A stretch of 64,000 nucleotides of DNA from Hennigella sp049177145 (lineage in GTDB: Bacteria; Bacillota_I; Bacilli_A; Mycoplasmatales; Mycoplasmoidaceae): contig CP185406.1 of assembly GCA_049177145.1 (NCBI GenBank), forward strand, positions 186,001 to 250,000. The letters are read 5' to 3'. Below the pieces are notes generated by a model, which was given only the letters and a program-made list of their open reading frames with translations, did no database searches and was not told the DNA's origin. The position numbers and the translations under genes were made by a program. This document shows, in pieces, positions 44,595-55,481 of the stretch (position 1 is its first letter; each line of letters begins with the position of its first letter).

Positions 44595-45245
44595 TTATTT
44601 TTCACTAACTAGTTTAACTCCACCACTAGTTCCTAATCTACTTGCTCCGGCTTCAATCATTTTTAAAGCATCAGCTTTATTTCTAATACCACCAGCTGCC
44701 TTAATCTTGACAGATGGATCAACATGTTTTTTCATTAAAGCAACATCTTCTACAGTTGCACCACCTGTTGAAAAACCAGTTGATGTTTTAATAAAGTCAG
44801 CTTTAGCATCAGAAACACATTTACATGCATCGATTTTTGCATGTTCATCTAATAAACATGTTTCAATAATCACTTTTAAAATAACGTTGTGACTATGACA
44901 AACATCTTTTATTTTTTTAATTTCATCAGTTACATAACTTATGTTATGTGCTTTCAAAGCAGCAATATTTAAAACCATATCTACTTCTTGAGCGCCTTTA
45001 TTAATAACATCTAAAGCTTCTGCACATTTTGCTTCAGTTGTCATCTGTCCTAAAGGAAAACCTATAACAGTACACACTTTAACATCACTACCAGAAAGTA
45101 GTTTTGCACATAATGGAACATAATAAGGATTAACACAAACAGAAGCAAAATGATATTGTTTAGCTTCGGCACATAATTTTTCTATTTGACCTTGATCAGC
45201 GTCTGCTTTTAATAATGTGTGATCGATATATTTATTTAATTCCAT
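44595..45245 (-). CDS. deoC: Deoxyribose-phosphate aldolase
   Basis: This 216-residue protein splits 2-deoxyribose 5-phosphate into glyceraldehyde 3-phosphate and acetaldehyde. It has YIDHTLLKADA, VCTVIGFPLG, KVIIETCLL, the Schiff-base Lys in FIKTSTGF, and KAAGGIR. ATG at 45245 is preferred over the TTG 30 bp upstream, which lies within the deoD coding sequence. It starts 1 bp after the deoD stop. Confidence 0.94.
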   Translation of the reverse strand: MELNKYIDHTLLKADADQGQIEKLCAEAKQYHFASVCVNPYYVPLCAKLLSGSDVKVCTVIGFPLGQMTTEAKCAEALDVINKGAQEVDMVLNIAALKAHNISYVTDEIKKIKDVCHSHNVILKVIIETCLLDEHAKIDACKCVSDAKADFIKTSTGFSTGGATVEDVALMKKHVDPSVKIKAAGGIRNKADALKMIEAGASRLGTSGGVKLVSEK

Positions 45246-45246
45246 A

Positions 45247-45981
45247 TTAAATCTTTTCCCTAATAATTGATTCAAGAGCTAATAAAGCCATGTCATCAAA
45301 TGTTGTTGCTCTAGCTTGAGGAGACATTGCTTCTCCTGATTCCATATTGTCACTTACTGTAAGTAAACAAGCAACATGTCCCTTGTGAGTTTTACCTTCA
45401 AGGAACAAACCAAACCCTTCCATTTCAGAAACACATGATCCAGTTAATTTAAATGTTTCTTTACAAGTTGCTTGGTTATAAAAGAAAGATGCAGAGAATG
45501 TTTGTTGTTCACTTATTGCAATACCTAATTTCTTTGCAGTCTTTTTAATTAAAGCCTGTGAAACAGGGGTTGGATAGAAACGCTTTGGTTCATCGGTTTT
45601 TGTTTTTGTTCAGTGTTTAATTGGAACATCAGATCAAGATGATTTAGTTAAAATAACATCACCCAATTTTGCTTTTGCTCTATTTGTTACACCACAACTA
45701 CCAATACGATAGATTGCTTTAGCTCCATAAAAACTAAATAATTCATGAACATAAATACAAATAGATGGTATTCCCATACCATGAGCCATGACTGTAACTG
45801 GTACACCTTTATATGTTCCAGTAAATGCTAACATCCCTCTAACTTCATTAACAAGCTTCGGATTTTTTAAATACTTGTGTGCAATTCATTCTGCACGTTT
45901 AGGGTCACCAGGCATAAGGACACGTTTTGCAATTTGTCCTTTTCTAGCTCCGATGTGTGGTGTTGCATTTGATAAACCCAT
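45247..45981 (-). CDS. deoD: Purine-nucleoside phosphorylase
   Basis: This 244-residue DeoD-type protein has N-terminal TPHIGARKGQIAKRVLMPGDP, the phosphate/substrate regions VMAHGMGIPS and RIGSCG, and later EGFGLFLE-type and SDN-type motifs on the minus strand around 45300-45430. It cleaves purine (deoxy)nucleosides to base and pentose 1-phosphate, feeding the mutase and deoC downstream. It starts 2 bp after the lipid kinase gene. Confidence 0.93.
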
Positions 45982-45983
45982 AA

Positions 45984-46886
45984 TTATTCTCCTTTATTTA
46001 CTAGTAAATTTAATTTACCAGGAATTATTTTTACATTGATATGATCTAGGTTTTGTAAAAGGTTACCATCATATTCCAAAGAAAAGTTAGTTCCTTGTAA
46101 ATCAATTTCTCTACAAGTGTATTTTTCTGTTTCTTTTAATTCATACACTTTACCTTTTTTAGCTTTTAGTAAGTGATGTAATGTTTTTAAGTGGTTAAAT
46201 TTCTTAACAAACATGATTGAAATTAATCCATCATCAATCTTTGCATCTGGTGCAGTTGGCATACCACCACCAATGGCAACACCATTGTTAATGGTAAATC
46301 ACATAGATCTAACATTAGTTGGCCCATTGCCATCAACCGATACTGAATAACTAAATGATTTTCAAAATAAAGATTTAATAACAGTAGCAATCTTGTATTG
46401 AGTTTTTGGACTGAAGTGTTTCATTCTATTTCTCATTGCAATAACTTCAGCACATAAACCTAAACCAATTTCATTAATTGCACGATATTTGTCATTCAAT
46501 AACAAAAAGTCAATCTTTTTTACTATTGGATTTTTAACATATGATTCAAAAAGTTTAACTGGATCAGGATTATTCATTCCAAAAGCACGAACAAAATCAT
46601 TACCTGAACCATAAGGTAAAATTCCTAATGTTGTGTTTTCAAAGTTTTGAATACCATTCAAAACTTCATTAACTGATCCATCGCCACCAATAACAAGAAT
46701 CGTTACTGGATTGTTAGTTATAGTTAAATCTCGGGCAATTGATGTAGCATGACCAATATTTTCGGTCAAATGCACATTAAGTTTTAGGTCGGGTTGTAAA
46801 CTTGCTCATTCTTTAATTTTATTTAAAGCATGAGAAGCACTTCCCTTACCTGAAGTGGGATTACAAATTAGATGAATTTCTTTCAT
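45984..46886 (-). CDS. Diacylglycerol/lipid kinase family protein
   Basis: This 300-residue protein of the DagK/YegS/BmrU family has NPTSGKGSA, the nucleotide site VIGGDGSVNEVLNG, and LPYGSGNDF, then a C-terminal beta domain with KIDDGLI. It phosphorylates diacylglycerol or a similar lipid at the membrane. It is first in the deoD-deoC-mutase-tpiA-gpmI run but metabolically unrelated. Confidence 0.88.
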
Positions 46887-46923
46887 AATTTGCCTAATTT
46901 AATTTATATTTATATATAAATTA

Positions 46924-46945
46924 TATAATATATGAAACATTGGAG
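46924..46945 (+). promoter_or_regulatory. Promoter -10 and ribosome-binding site of galU
   Basis: TATAAT at 46924-46929 and GGAG about 8 nt before the ATG at 46954; this housekeeping operon has a normal leader, in contrast to the leaderless accessory genes. Confidence 0.6.
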
Positions 46946-46953
46946 ATTAAAAA

Positions 46954-47829
46954 ATGACTAAGGTTACAAAAGCAGTTATTCCAGCTGCTGGTTTAGGTAC
47001 AAGATTATTACCAGCAACTAAGGCAATTCCTAAAGAATTATTGCCAATTATCAATGTTCCAACATTGCAATATATTGTGCAGGAAGCTGCTGATGCAGGA
47101 ATCAAAGAATTACTAATTGTTATTTCAAAAGGTAAAGAAGCAATTGGCAATCATTTTGCTCCAAGTCCTAAATTAGAAAAAGAACTTTTAGAAAAAGGTA
47201 AATTATCTTTGCTAAAAGAAATTAAGAAAATTTCTAAGATTATAAAAATCAAGTATGTTTATCAAGATAAACAACTTGGTTTAGGCCATGCTATAGGTTG
47301 TGCTAGAAATTTTGCAAAAGGCCAACCAGTAGCAGTTTTACTAGGCGATGATGTTGTTGTTAATAAGGGCAAGACAGCTTTAGCACAATGCATTGAAGCT
47401 TATAACAAAACAAAATGTTCTGTTGTCGGTGTTCAGCCAGTAGAAATGAAACATGTAAGCAAATACGGTATTGTTACACCTGCCAAGAAAACAGATGCTA
47501 AAAAGCCAGTATTTACTATTAAAGGTTTAGTAGAAAAACCAGAAATGAGCGAAGCTCCAAGCAACTTAGCAATTTTAGGTAGATATGTCTTAACTCCTGA
47601 TATTTACAAGGCAATTGACAAGACAGCAAAAGACAAATCTGGTGAAATTCAAATTACAAACGCTTTAAAATTCTTAGCTAAAAAAGGAAAAGTTTGTGCT
47701 TGCAAATTTACTGGAACTAGATATGACATTGGAAATAAATTAGGTGTTGTTAAAGCAACAATTGACTTTGCTTTAAAAGATCCTGAAATTAAAGCAGATG
47801 TATTAAAATACATAAGGAGCAAAAAATAA
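46954..47829 (+). CDS. galU: UTP-glucose-1-phosphate uridylyltransferase
   Basis: This 291-residue nucleotidyltransferase has KAVIPAAGLGTRLLPATKAIPKE in pieces (PAAGLGTR, KELLPI), GLGHAIGCA, LLGDDVV and VEKP. It makes UDP-glucose for glycolipids or capsule. It overlaps galE by one base (TAATG) and leads an operon with galE and a glycosyltransferase. Confidence 0.95.
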   Translation: MTKVTKAVIPAAGLGTRLLPATKAIPKELLPIINVPTLQYIVQEAADAGIKELLIVISKGKEAIGNHFAPSPKLEKELLEKGKLSLLKEIKKISKIIKIKYVYQDKQLGLGHAIGCARNFAKGQPVAVLLGDDVVVNKGKTALAQCIEAYNKTKCSVVGVQPVEMKHVSKYGIVTPAKKTDAKKPVFTIKGLVEKPEMSEAPSNLAILGRYVLTPDIYKAIDKTAKDKSGEIQITNALKFLAKKGKVCACKFTGTRYDIGNKLGVVKATIDFALKDPEIKADVLKYIRSKK

Positions 47830-48797
47830 TGACAATTCTAAATATTGGTGGTGCTGGATTTATTGGTTCAGTCGCAACAGAAACATTTATTAAAAATGGA
47901 CACAAAGTTATCATTCTTGATGACTTATCTACTGGTTTTAAAAAACTAGTTCATCCTAAAGCTGTTTTTATTAAAGGTTCAATGCTTAATTACAAATTAC
48001 TAGATAGAATCTTTAAAAAATACAAAATTGATGTTGTTGCTTTATATGCAGCAAAAATAGTTGTTCCTGAATCAGTTGCACATCCAAATGATTACTATTT
48101 AACAAACGTTGGCGGAACTGCAACAGTGCTAAAAGCAATGCATGCTAACAAAGTTAAAAACATTATTTTTGCAAGTTCAGCTGCTGTTTATGGTGTTTGC
48201 AAAAAAGTTCCTGTTGATGAAAAATCACCAACAGTTCCTTGCAATCCATATGGTGCAAGTAAATTAATGTGTGAAAGACTATTAATTGATGCAAACCTAG
48301 CTCATGGTACAAACTACATTTCATATCGTTTCTTTAATGTTGCTGGAGCAAGCAAATCTGGTAAATATGGAATGATGAAGAAAAAACCTTCATTATTAAT
48401 ACCTGCAATCAATGATTGCATTATTCACCACAAACCTGTTTCTATTTTTGGAAAAAGTTACAAAACAAAAGATGGTACATGTTTAAGAGACTATATCCAC
48501 GTTGAAGATTTAGCTAATGCTGCGTTACTAGCATTAAAACAATTAAAACAAAACAAATCTGGTATTTACTGTTTAGGCTCTAACAGTGGTTATACTGTTT
48601 TAGAAGTTGTAAGAAATGCTAAAAGGTTAGTTGATAAAAATTTAAGATATGAATTTAAACCAGAACGTGCTGGTGATCCTGATGCACTTATTACAAGTAA
48701 TAAGAAAGCATTTAAAAACTTAGGATGAAAAGTAAAACATTCACTAAAGGATATGATTCTTTCTGATTACAAATTTAGAAAGACATATGTAAAATAA
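47829..48797 (+). CDS. galE: UDP-glucose 4-epimerase
   Basis: This 322-residue short-chain dehydrogenase has NAD site GGAGFIG, FASSAAVYG, the catalytic Tyr-x3-Lys (NPYGASKLM) and RDYIHVEDLA. It converts UDP-glucose and UDP-galactose, feeding galactosyl transfer to membrane glycolipids. It overlaps both neighbours by one base. One TGA near the end is Trp. Confidence 0.94.
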
Positions 48798-49927
48798 TGG
48801 ACAAGAAGACATTAACAGTTGTTATTTGTTGTTACAATTCAACAAAAACAATTCTAAATACATTAGACTCTATTGAAATCAATACCAATAAAGATGTTGA
48901 TGTCTTTTTAATTGATGATGGGTCAAAGGATGATTTAAAAGGTTGTGTAAAGAAATATTTGACTGATTATCCAGATAGAGTACATTATTTTGCAAAAGAA
49001 AATGGTAACTGAGGAAGTTGTATAAATTTTGCCATTAGCAAAGCTAATAGTCGTTTCCTTTCTGTTTTGGATAGCGATGATGAATACAATAAAAAATCAT
49101 TTCAATCAGTTTTACAAATTTTAAGATCTACAAAACCAGATACAGACATGGTTTTCTGTAACTATGAATTCCACTTTTTAAATGAACGTAGTACTAAAAT
49201 TAATCCAGTTTTAGTATCAAAAACAAAACAATTAATTAAATATGTTCCTTTTGAAAAATTAAGTTTAAGACATCTTATCACAATTCACTCAGTTATTTTC
49301 TCTCTAGATATATTAAAAGATATTAATCCATTGCCAAGTAGAGTTTATTATGCTGATAATATATTAATTTACCAAGTATTATTAAGAGCAAAGAATGTTG
49401 CTTATTTAAACAAACATATTTTCTTATACAAATATTTCATAAGAAAAGGAAACCAATCAATCTCTATTGAAAAATCTCTAAAGAACTTCCATCACCATGA
49501 AATTATTTACAACCATTTATTAAAAATTCCTTTTGATAAAAGCAGCAATAAACGTTTGAAAGTCTCTAGACGTTGCATCACTCTAGAACTTTACTGATTA
49601 ATGAGAATATTAACAAATGATTATTCAAAAAAATTTGAAGAACGTTGTGAAATGTTAAGAAACTACATTGATCAATATGAGGAATGTATAGAAAACAATC
49701 AAGTTTCCAAATTTAAATTCCATACACCAATAACTAGACTTATGAAACGTTCGCCTCGCTTTGCGATGTGAATGACTAGAGCTGTGGTTAGCGTTGTTAA
49801 ATCTGGTTTCATGAATGCTACTGACTATTCACCTGAAGGAAAGAAAAATGCTAAAGCGTTTGCTAAAGCACAAAGAAAGTTCTGAAGACAAGAACGTAGA
49901 GCAAAAAGAAAAGCTAAACAAATTTAA
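48797..49927 (+). CDS. Family 2 glycosyltransferase
   Basis: This 376-residue protein has a GT-A fold: VVICCYNSTKTILNTLDSI, FLIDDGSKD, ENGNWGS and the DxD-like SVLDSDDEY near residue 90. The C-terminal part is basic, ending RRAKRKAKQI, suited to sit on the inner membrane face. It probably transfers glucose or galactose from the UDP-sugars made by galU/galE to diacylglycerol. It overlaps the convergent transferase gene by 14 bp. Confidence 0.88.
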
Positions 49928-50870
49928 TTGGTAAAGTCTTTGCCAATTTTTTTGTTATTTTTTTGAAAACCAATTTAGCAATTGGTTGAAGTGGCTTACA
50001 TATATACGTAACATTAAAATCATTATGCAATGTTATTGTTTCTTTTAAATCTTGTACATTAATTTGTTTACATGCATTTACAAAAGGTTTGAAAATGCAA
50101 TACATATAAGCATTTGATGTAGCACCACATTTATCTAGATTATTAATTGTTTTGATTCAAGCATTAATGCGATTAATAGATCATTGAGTATTACTTGATG
50201 AATTTGGACGATCATCACGATATAAAGCTAAACCTTCATCTATATATTGTCATGATGTTGCATTACTAACCATTGTGTGGAAGAAAACTGAATCTTGGAA
50301 GCTTATATGTTCTTCCAAAACAAAATTAGATTTATAAAATAAATCAGTTTTATAAAACTTTGCTAAAGGGAATGAGTATGGTGTTCTTAAAAGATGTTGT
50401 TTTTTTATAAAAGAACTACCTGAATAAAATCTATCATTAAGCAATCAATGAACAGGAATTAATTTCTTTCTTTGCGAAACTGATTTTCAACGATAAAATT
50501 TTGCTGTAATAATATCGGGTTCTTTGTGAAGATATTTTTGAACAGTAAATAAAATGTTATTTGCAAATCTATCATCACTATCTAATATAGTTACATATTT
50601 TCCTTTAACTAGTTTATTATTTTTAACATAGTTAATAACACTTCCCCAGTTACCATTTTCCTTAGTGTGGATAAATAAATTTTTAATAGATGATTTGTAT
50701 TGTAAAAGGAAATCAAGATTTTGCTTACTGCCATCATCAACAATAATAACTTCAGCTTGATCTAAATTAAAATGTTGTTGAGAAATAATGGACTCTATTG
50801 TTTCTTTGATGTAATCAATAGTGTCATAAAATGGAATTACAATTGAAAATAAAATATTGTTTTGATCCAT
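49914..50870 (-). CDS. Family 2 glycosyltransferase
   Basis: This 318-residue protein is related to the convergent transferase: FSIVIPFYDTIDYIKETI, VIIVDDGSKQN, ENGNWGS and VTILDSDDRF. Its basic tail (KLVFKKITKKLAKTLPIKFV) again suggests membrane contact. The ATG at 50870 is preferred to a TTG 6 bp upstream. With its neighbour it makes a divergent-in-function, tail-to-tail pair of likely glycolipid synthases. Confidence 0.87.
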
Positions 50871-50891
50871 AAGCAAATTATACCATTTTGT

Positions 50892-52097
50892 TTAGAGGCT
50901 AATTCTTCCAATATCTCCAACTTGTAAACCTTTAGTTGATGTCTTTATTACATAACGATACATTGGTCTGTTAACACGATCAACTTCACAGTTTGCTTTA
51001 ACATCAAACAATTTTGTTAGTTTAATGTTTGTAATCAAATCATGGTTTTTACCAAACACTTCAAACTTATCTTTGCAAGTAAAGAAGTTTTTACTAATGA
51101 TCTCATAACCGCCTTTAATTACTTTAGTAATAATGAAAGCAAAGTTTTGAGTTAATTTCTTTTTGTTTTCTCTATATAACATTTGCTTTTGAGTTGGTTG
51201 TCCATTAAATCAAGCAAATGATGTATCACGGTTAGCTGCTTTGGCTAAATCCTTTTCATATCCTTTAATACGACTAGCTGTTAGATTATTTACATAATAG
51301 TCTTTAATTGCATGAGAATAGTTGTTGCAAACAGTTGCATTATAATGAAGCGACTTCATTCTACCTTCAACCTTAAAGCTTGCAATACCAGCTTTAATTA
51401 ATTGCTTAATGTGACAAACATGGCAAATGTCTTTTGTTGACATTGTAAATTTCTTAGAGATTAATTTACCATTCTTATCTTTTAATTCTCAGTTTCATCT
51501 ACAACTATGTGCACAACCGCCAACATTAGCATCACGTAGTGATAAATTGTTAGACATCATGCAATGTCCAGAATAGCCAACACACAAAGCACCATGGATA
51601 AAATATTCAACATCCATAATTCCTTTTAGTGCTTTAGTCATAGTTGATAAATTCTTAAAATCAACTTCTCTAGCAGTTACAACTCTTGTTGCACCAACAT
51701 TCTTATGGAATCATAGTGCTGCTTTTGAATTAGTTACAGATTGTTGTGTAGAAACATGAATTTCAACCTTTGGATAATATTTATGAATAACATTCATAAT
51801 ATAAGGATCAGCACAAATGAATCCATCTGGTTTTGTTTTCATTAATTTATCAAGATATGGTTTAAAGTCTTTTGTCATTCCGTTATGACTTAAGATGTTT
51901 GTTACTAAATAAACTTTAGCTTTGTGTTTATGAGCATAGCTTACAGCTTTAGCAATTTCATCAATCTCTAAGTTATTTGCTCTTGCTCTTAAAGAATACT
52001 TCTTTCCACCAAGATAAATAGCATTAGCATTGAAGTTAATTGCTGTATATGCTTTTTCTAAATCACCAGCAGGGGCCAACAATTCAACCTTATTCAT
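50892..52097 (-). CDS. trhP2: U32 peptidase-like tRNA hydroxylation protein (TrhP type)
   Basis: This 401-residue protein starts VELLAPAGDLEKAYTAINF and has the U32 Cys site (SLRDANVGGCAHSCRW) and KVEGRMKS. In Bacillus subtilis the pair YrrN-YrrO (TrhP1/TrhP2) hydroxylates U34 of certain tRNAs using prephenate. The same order is present here with a TrmR homolog upstream. It overlaps the preceding gene by 8 bp. Confidence 0.88.
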
Positions 52098-53004
52098 TGT
52101 TTGCCTCTCTTTCTAGATGTAACAATCCTTTTGTTGGATCCAAGAATCCACAAGATGAAACTTTATTAATCTTATTAATTCTTTTAATAAAGGATTGTTT
52201 CTTGCTTGTAAATGAACCATCTTTAATTGCTTTTAATGCTTGAGCATAAATCTTGATGTTTTCATTTACTCACTTCTCATCATGTAAGTAAGATAAGAAG
52301 TTAATGCTATCAACTTTGACTTTAACCATCTTATCTAAATATTCCATAATAGAAACATTGTAGCCAGTGAACATATGTGTTCCTGTTTCATCTTCGATGA
52401 TAATACTTGGTAATTGTCTTGTTTCTTCTTTTAAATAGAATAATTGGTTTGTTAAATCTTTTTTAATCTTAAATTGATTTTTGAAGTTAGTTAATAATGT
52501 TCATTTAGAATGCATCATTAGACCATAGCCTTCAGCCTGAACTTGTAGTTTAACACCATTTTTATGCTTGCTAAACTCATTTATTTCGTTTCAGAATAAT
52601 TCTCTGGGTAGAACAGCTTCTTTAATGCCACGTTGCTTAAAAAATGGTAATTGACTATAGTTAGTTGTTAAAGTTTCAGAGTTATAAATAAAGTTAGGTT
52701 TGTAATTAATTTCATCACAAATTTGTTTAACAGCAAAATCAGTAAAGACAATAGTCTTTATGCCAATCTTCTTTAATTCCTTTAATGTTTTAGTTAATAG
52801 AGGAAGCTGATCATCAACATATAAATTGTTTAAGGAAACAGCCAATTTATTTGACTTTATCTTTTTGATTTCATCTAAAGATAAAAGACAACTATTTCTA
52901 GCTGATAATTTTCCTTTTACCCCCGTTACCACATAATCAACATCTTTAATGTTGATTAATTTTTTCAAATGTTGTAATCCTATGGGATTAACTCAAAGTT
53001 TCAT
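52090..53004 (-). CDS. trhP1: Second U32-family tRNA hydroxylation protein (TrhP1-like)
   Basis: This 304-residue, shorter U32-type protein has IGIKTIVFTDFAV, FIYNSETLTTNYSQLPFF, AVLPREL and VQAEGYG. It corresponds by position and size to YrrN of Bacillus. It overlaps trmR upstream by 17 bp and trhP2 downstream by 8 bp, so the three are tightly coupled and likely form a complex or a sequential pathway. Confidence 0.82.
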
Positions 53005-53557
53005 CTTTTCTCCTTAGGATGGCAAATCCATCATCAATATCATGAATATCTACATGTCAAGATCCTGATAATGATTGAAGATATTTTTTAAACTCTTCAA
53101 CTTTTGCTTTTAGTTTAATACGATTCTTAGTCATTTCTTTATCTGTGTGTTGAAATAAATTAACATCATCAATAAAGATAAAACCATTAGGTTTTAAATG
53201 TTTAGAAAATTTATTGAACAAAACATCTTGATGACTTTTTGGACCATCAATAATAATGCAATCAAAATCTTGTTTTGGTTCATAATCAAAAGCAGAAATG
53301 TTAACTGGGAAGATTTTTGTCTCGCCTTTAAAATAATCTTGCGCTACGCCAAATCTATCTGTATCATTTTCTAAAGTAATAATTCTTGTTATGCTTGGGT
53401 GCCTTGCTAAATATTTTGAAGAATATCCATAAGCTGTTCCTATTTCCAAAACTTGAGCTGTTTGATAATTATCAAAAATATGATAAAGAAAATCAATTGT
53501 CTTATCAGGCATGATAGGAATATTATGCTCTAAGTTAAACTTTTTAAAATTTTCCAT
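52988..53557 (-). CDS. trmR: tRNA 5-hydroxyuridine methyltransferase
   Basis: This 189-residue class I SAM methyltransferase of the O-methyltransferase type has VLEIGTAYGYSSKYLA, IITLENDTDR, FDCIIIDGPKSH and FIFIDDVN (metal site). In Bacillus, TrmR (YrrM) methylates 5-hydroxyuridine to 5-methoxyuridine at tRNA position 34; the gene order here is the same (yrrK-yrrM-yrrN-yrrO). TGA near the 3' end read as Trp extends it to TAA. Confidence 0.88.
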
Positions 53558-53969
53558 GTTCTAACCAAGAATTCAAGATAACTACAGCAGACATCTTATC
53601 CTTAATCTTTTTGATTTGGCTTGCTTTCAAACCAATATCTTTCATCATTCCAGTTGCTTCCAAAGTTGTATATCTTTCGTCTTCAAGTACAACTTTAACA
53701 TTAGGAATGTTTTGTTCAATTAAAGCTTTAGCTTTGTCCACTAATAAGCAATTAGGACTTTTATCTCCAGATGGATATAAAGGATAACCTAAAACAATAG
53801 TATCAATATCAGGATAGTTAGTAAATAGTTTTTTAATTCTATTTACACATGACATTAAATCATTCTTAGCATAGCTAAAATTTTCTATACCACTAGCAAT
53901 TTTTTTATTGCTATCAGTAATAGCTATACCCATTGTTTTAGTTCCTAGATCTAATCCTAATGCTCTCAT
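53544..53969 (-). CDS. ruvX: Holliday junction resolvase-like protein RuvX/YqgF
   Basis: This 141-residue RNase H-fold protein has ALGLDLGTKTMGIA, DTIVLGYPLYPSGDKS, VVLEDERYTT and a final Asp in KDKMSAVVIL. The family acts in pre-16S rRNA end processing and possibly recombination. ATG at 53969 gives the conserved N-terminus. It overlaps trmR by 14 bp and is only 30 bp from the divergent sirtuin start. Confidence 0.92.
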   Translation of the reverse strand: MRALGLDLGTKTMGIAITDSNKKIASGIENFSYAKNDLMSCVNRIKKLFTNYPDIDTIVLGYPLYPSGDKSPNCLLVDKAKALIEQNIPNVKVVLEDERYTTLEATGMMKDIGLKASQIKKIKDKMSAVVILNSWLEHGKF

Positions 53970-53999
53970 ATTTATATTATTATAATGATAATATAAACT
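53970..53999. promoter_or_regulatory. 30-bp divergent promoter between ruvX and sirtuin genes
   Basis: Only 30 A/T-rich bp separate two divergent ATG codons. TATAAT occurs on the plus strand at 53981-53986 and on the minus strand over the same bases; there is no room for Shine-Dalgarno plus leader on both sides, so at least one transcript is probably leaderless. Confidence 0.5.
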
Positions 54000-54734
54000 A
54001 TGGACAAGATAAAACAACTACAAGAAATTTTACAAAACTCTAAGAATATTGTGTTCTTTGGTGGAGCGGGTGTAAGTACTGAAAGTGGCATCCCAGATTT
54101 TAGATCAAAAGATGGTTTGTACAACCAAAAATTTGATTACCCACCTGAAGTCATTCTTTCACATGATTTTTTCTTTGAACACACTAAAGAATTTTATGAC
54201 TTTTATTTTTCAAAAATGTTAGACCTATCAATCAAACCAAATGATGCACATAAACAACTTGCAAAATGAGAGCAATTAGGCAGGGTTAAAGCTATAGTCA
54301 CTCAGAACATCGATGGACTACATCAACTTGCTGGAAGCAAGGTTGTTTATGAACTTCATGGCACTGTTCACAAGAATAGATGTACCCAATGCAACAAGTT
54401 CTATTCTGCCAAGGATATTTTGAAGTTTAAAGGTAAACAAATTCCTAAATGTTCATGTGGTGGAATCATCAAACCAGAAGTAGTGCTTTACAATGAAGGT
54501 TTAGATAGTGCCACAATCAATGGTGCAGTACAAGCAATTGCCAATGCTGATACGCTAATTGTTGCCGGTACAAGTTTAACTGTTTATCCAGCGGCTGGAT
54601 TGATTGATTATTTTAGAGGAAAACATTTAATTGTCATCAACCGTGATGCAACAAGTCGTGATGGTAGAGCAGATTTAGTTATCCACGAACCAGTCGGAAA
54701 AACATTAGCTCAAATTCATTTAGAGAAGGCTTAA
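54000..54734 (+). CDS. Sirtuin, NAD-dependent protein deacylase
   Basis: This 244-residue protein has the full sirtuin set: GGAGVSTESGIPDFRS, TQNIDGLH, LHGTVHKNRC, the zinc Cys pairs (CTQC and CSCGG), KPEVVLYNE, AGTSLTVYPA and VINRDA. It removes acetyl or other acyl groups from Lys using NAD. It links protein acylation to redox state. One TGA is Trp. Confidence 0.95.
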
Positions 54735-54748
54735 GCCTTCTTTTTTTA
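54723..54748 (+). terminator. Terminator GAGAAGGCTTAAGCCTTCTTTTTTT
   Basis: AGAAGGC-TTAA-GCCTTCT with a T-run overlapping the sirtuin stop. The following 54749-54872 contains the ruvA promoter region: A/T-rich, TATAGT near 54857, AGGAG before the ATG. Confidence 0.85.
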
Positions 54749-54872
54749 TGCAAAAATTTAGATTATTTAATGTGTCGTTTAAGCACATTTAATCTATGTA
54801 TAAGTAAAATTTGCAAAAAATAATTTCTACTTTTTTTCTACTTTTAGGTCAAGAGTATAGTAGGAGAATAAT

Positions 54873-55481
54873 ATGTATTCATATATAGTAGGAAAAGTAA
54901 TGTCGATTCATAAGAAATCGATAGTAATTGAAAACAATTACACAGGCTATTATGTTTTTGTGCCTAAACCAGATGTGTTTGAAAAAGATAAAACAATAAG
55001 ATTGTATATTTTTAAATATACATACTTATCAAATAAGAATGCTTTAAAGGAAGACTTCTATGGGTTTAAAAGATGAGAAGAAAAAGAATTCTTCTTGAAT
55101 TGTTTAAACATTAGTGGCATTGGGCCTAAGTCTGCTTTAAACTTCTTGCAAAATGATATTGATGTATTAAAACAGTTGATATCTAATAAGGATGCAGAAG
55201 CATTAGAACAACTTCCAGGTATAAGCAAGAAGTTTGCATATCTATTAGTTGAATATCTAGCTGACTTCTATGTTAAGAATAAAGCAGATAACTATGATAA
55301 CATCGCAGATGTTATTAATGTCCTAAAGACTTTAGGCTACAACCAAGATGATATAAATTTTGCAATTAATCGTCTTTGTGAGACTAACGCAATAGAAAGT
55401 ACTATGGAGACATCAGATGTGGTTGCTATGGCAATTAAATTGATTTCTGTAAAGAATGAAGCTGCAGTCCCTAAGGCCTAA
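54873..55481 (+). CDS. ruvA: Holliday junction branch migration protein RuvA
   Basis: This 202-residue protein has an OB-fold N-terminus (MYSYIVGKVMSIHKKSIVIE), helix-hairpin-helix repeats (LNISGIGPKSALNFL and LEQLPGISKKFA), and a C-terminal RuvB-binding domain (VINVLKTLGYNQDDINFAI). It binds four-way junctions as tetramers. It overlaps ruvB by 26 bp. Confidence 0.93.
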
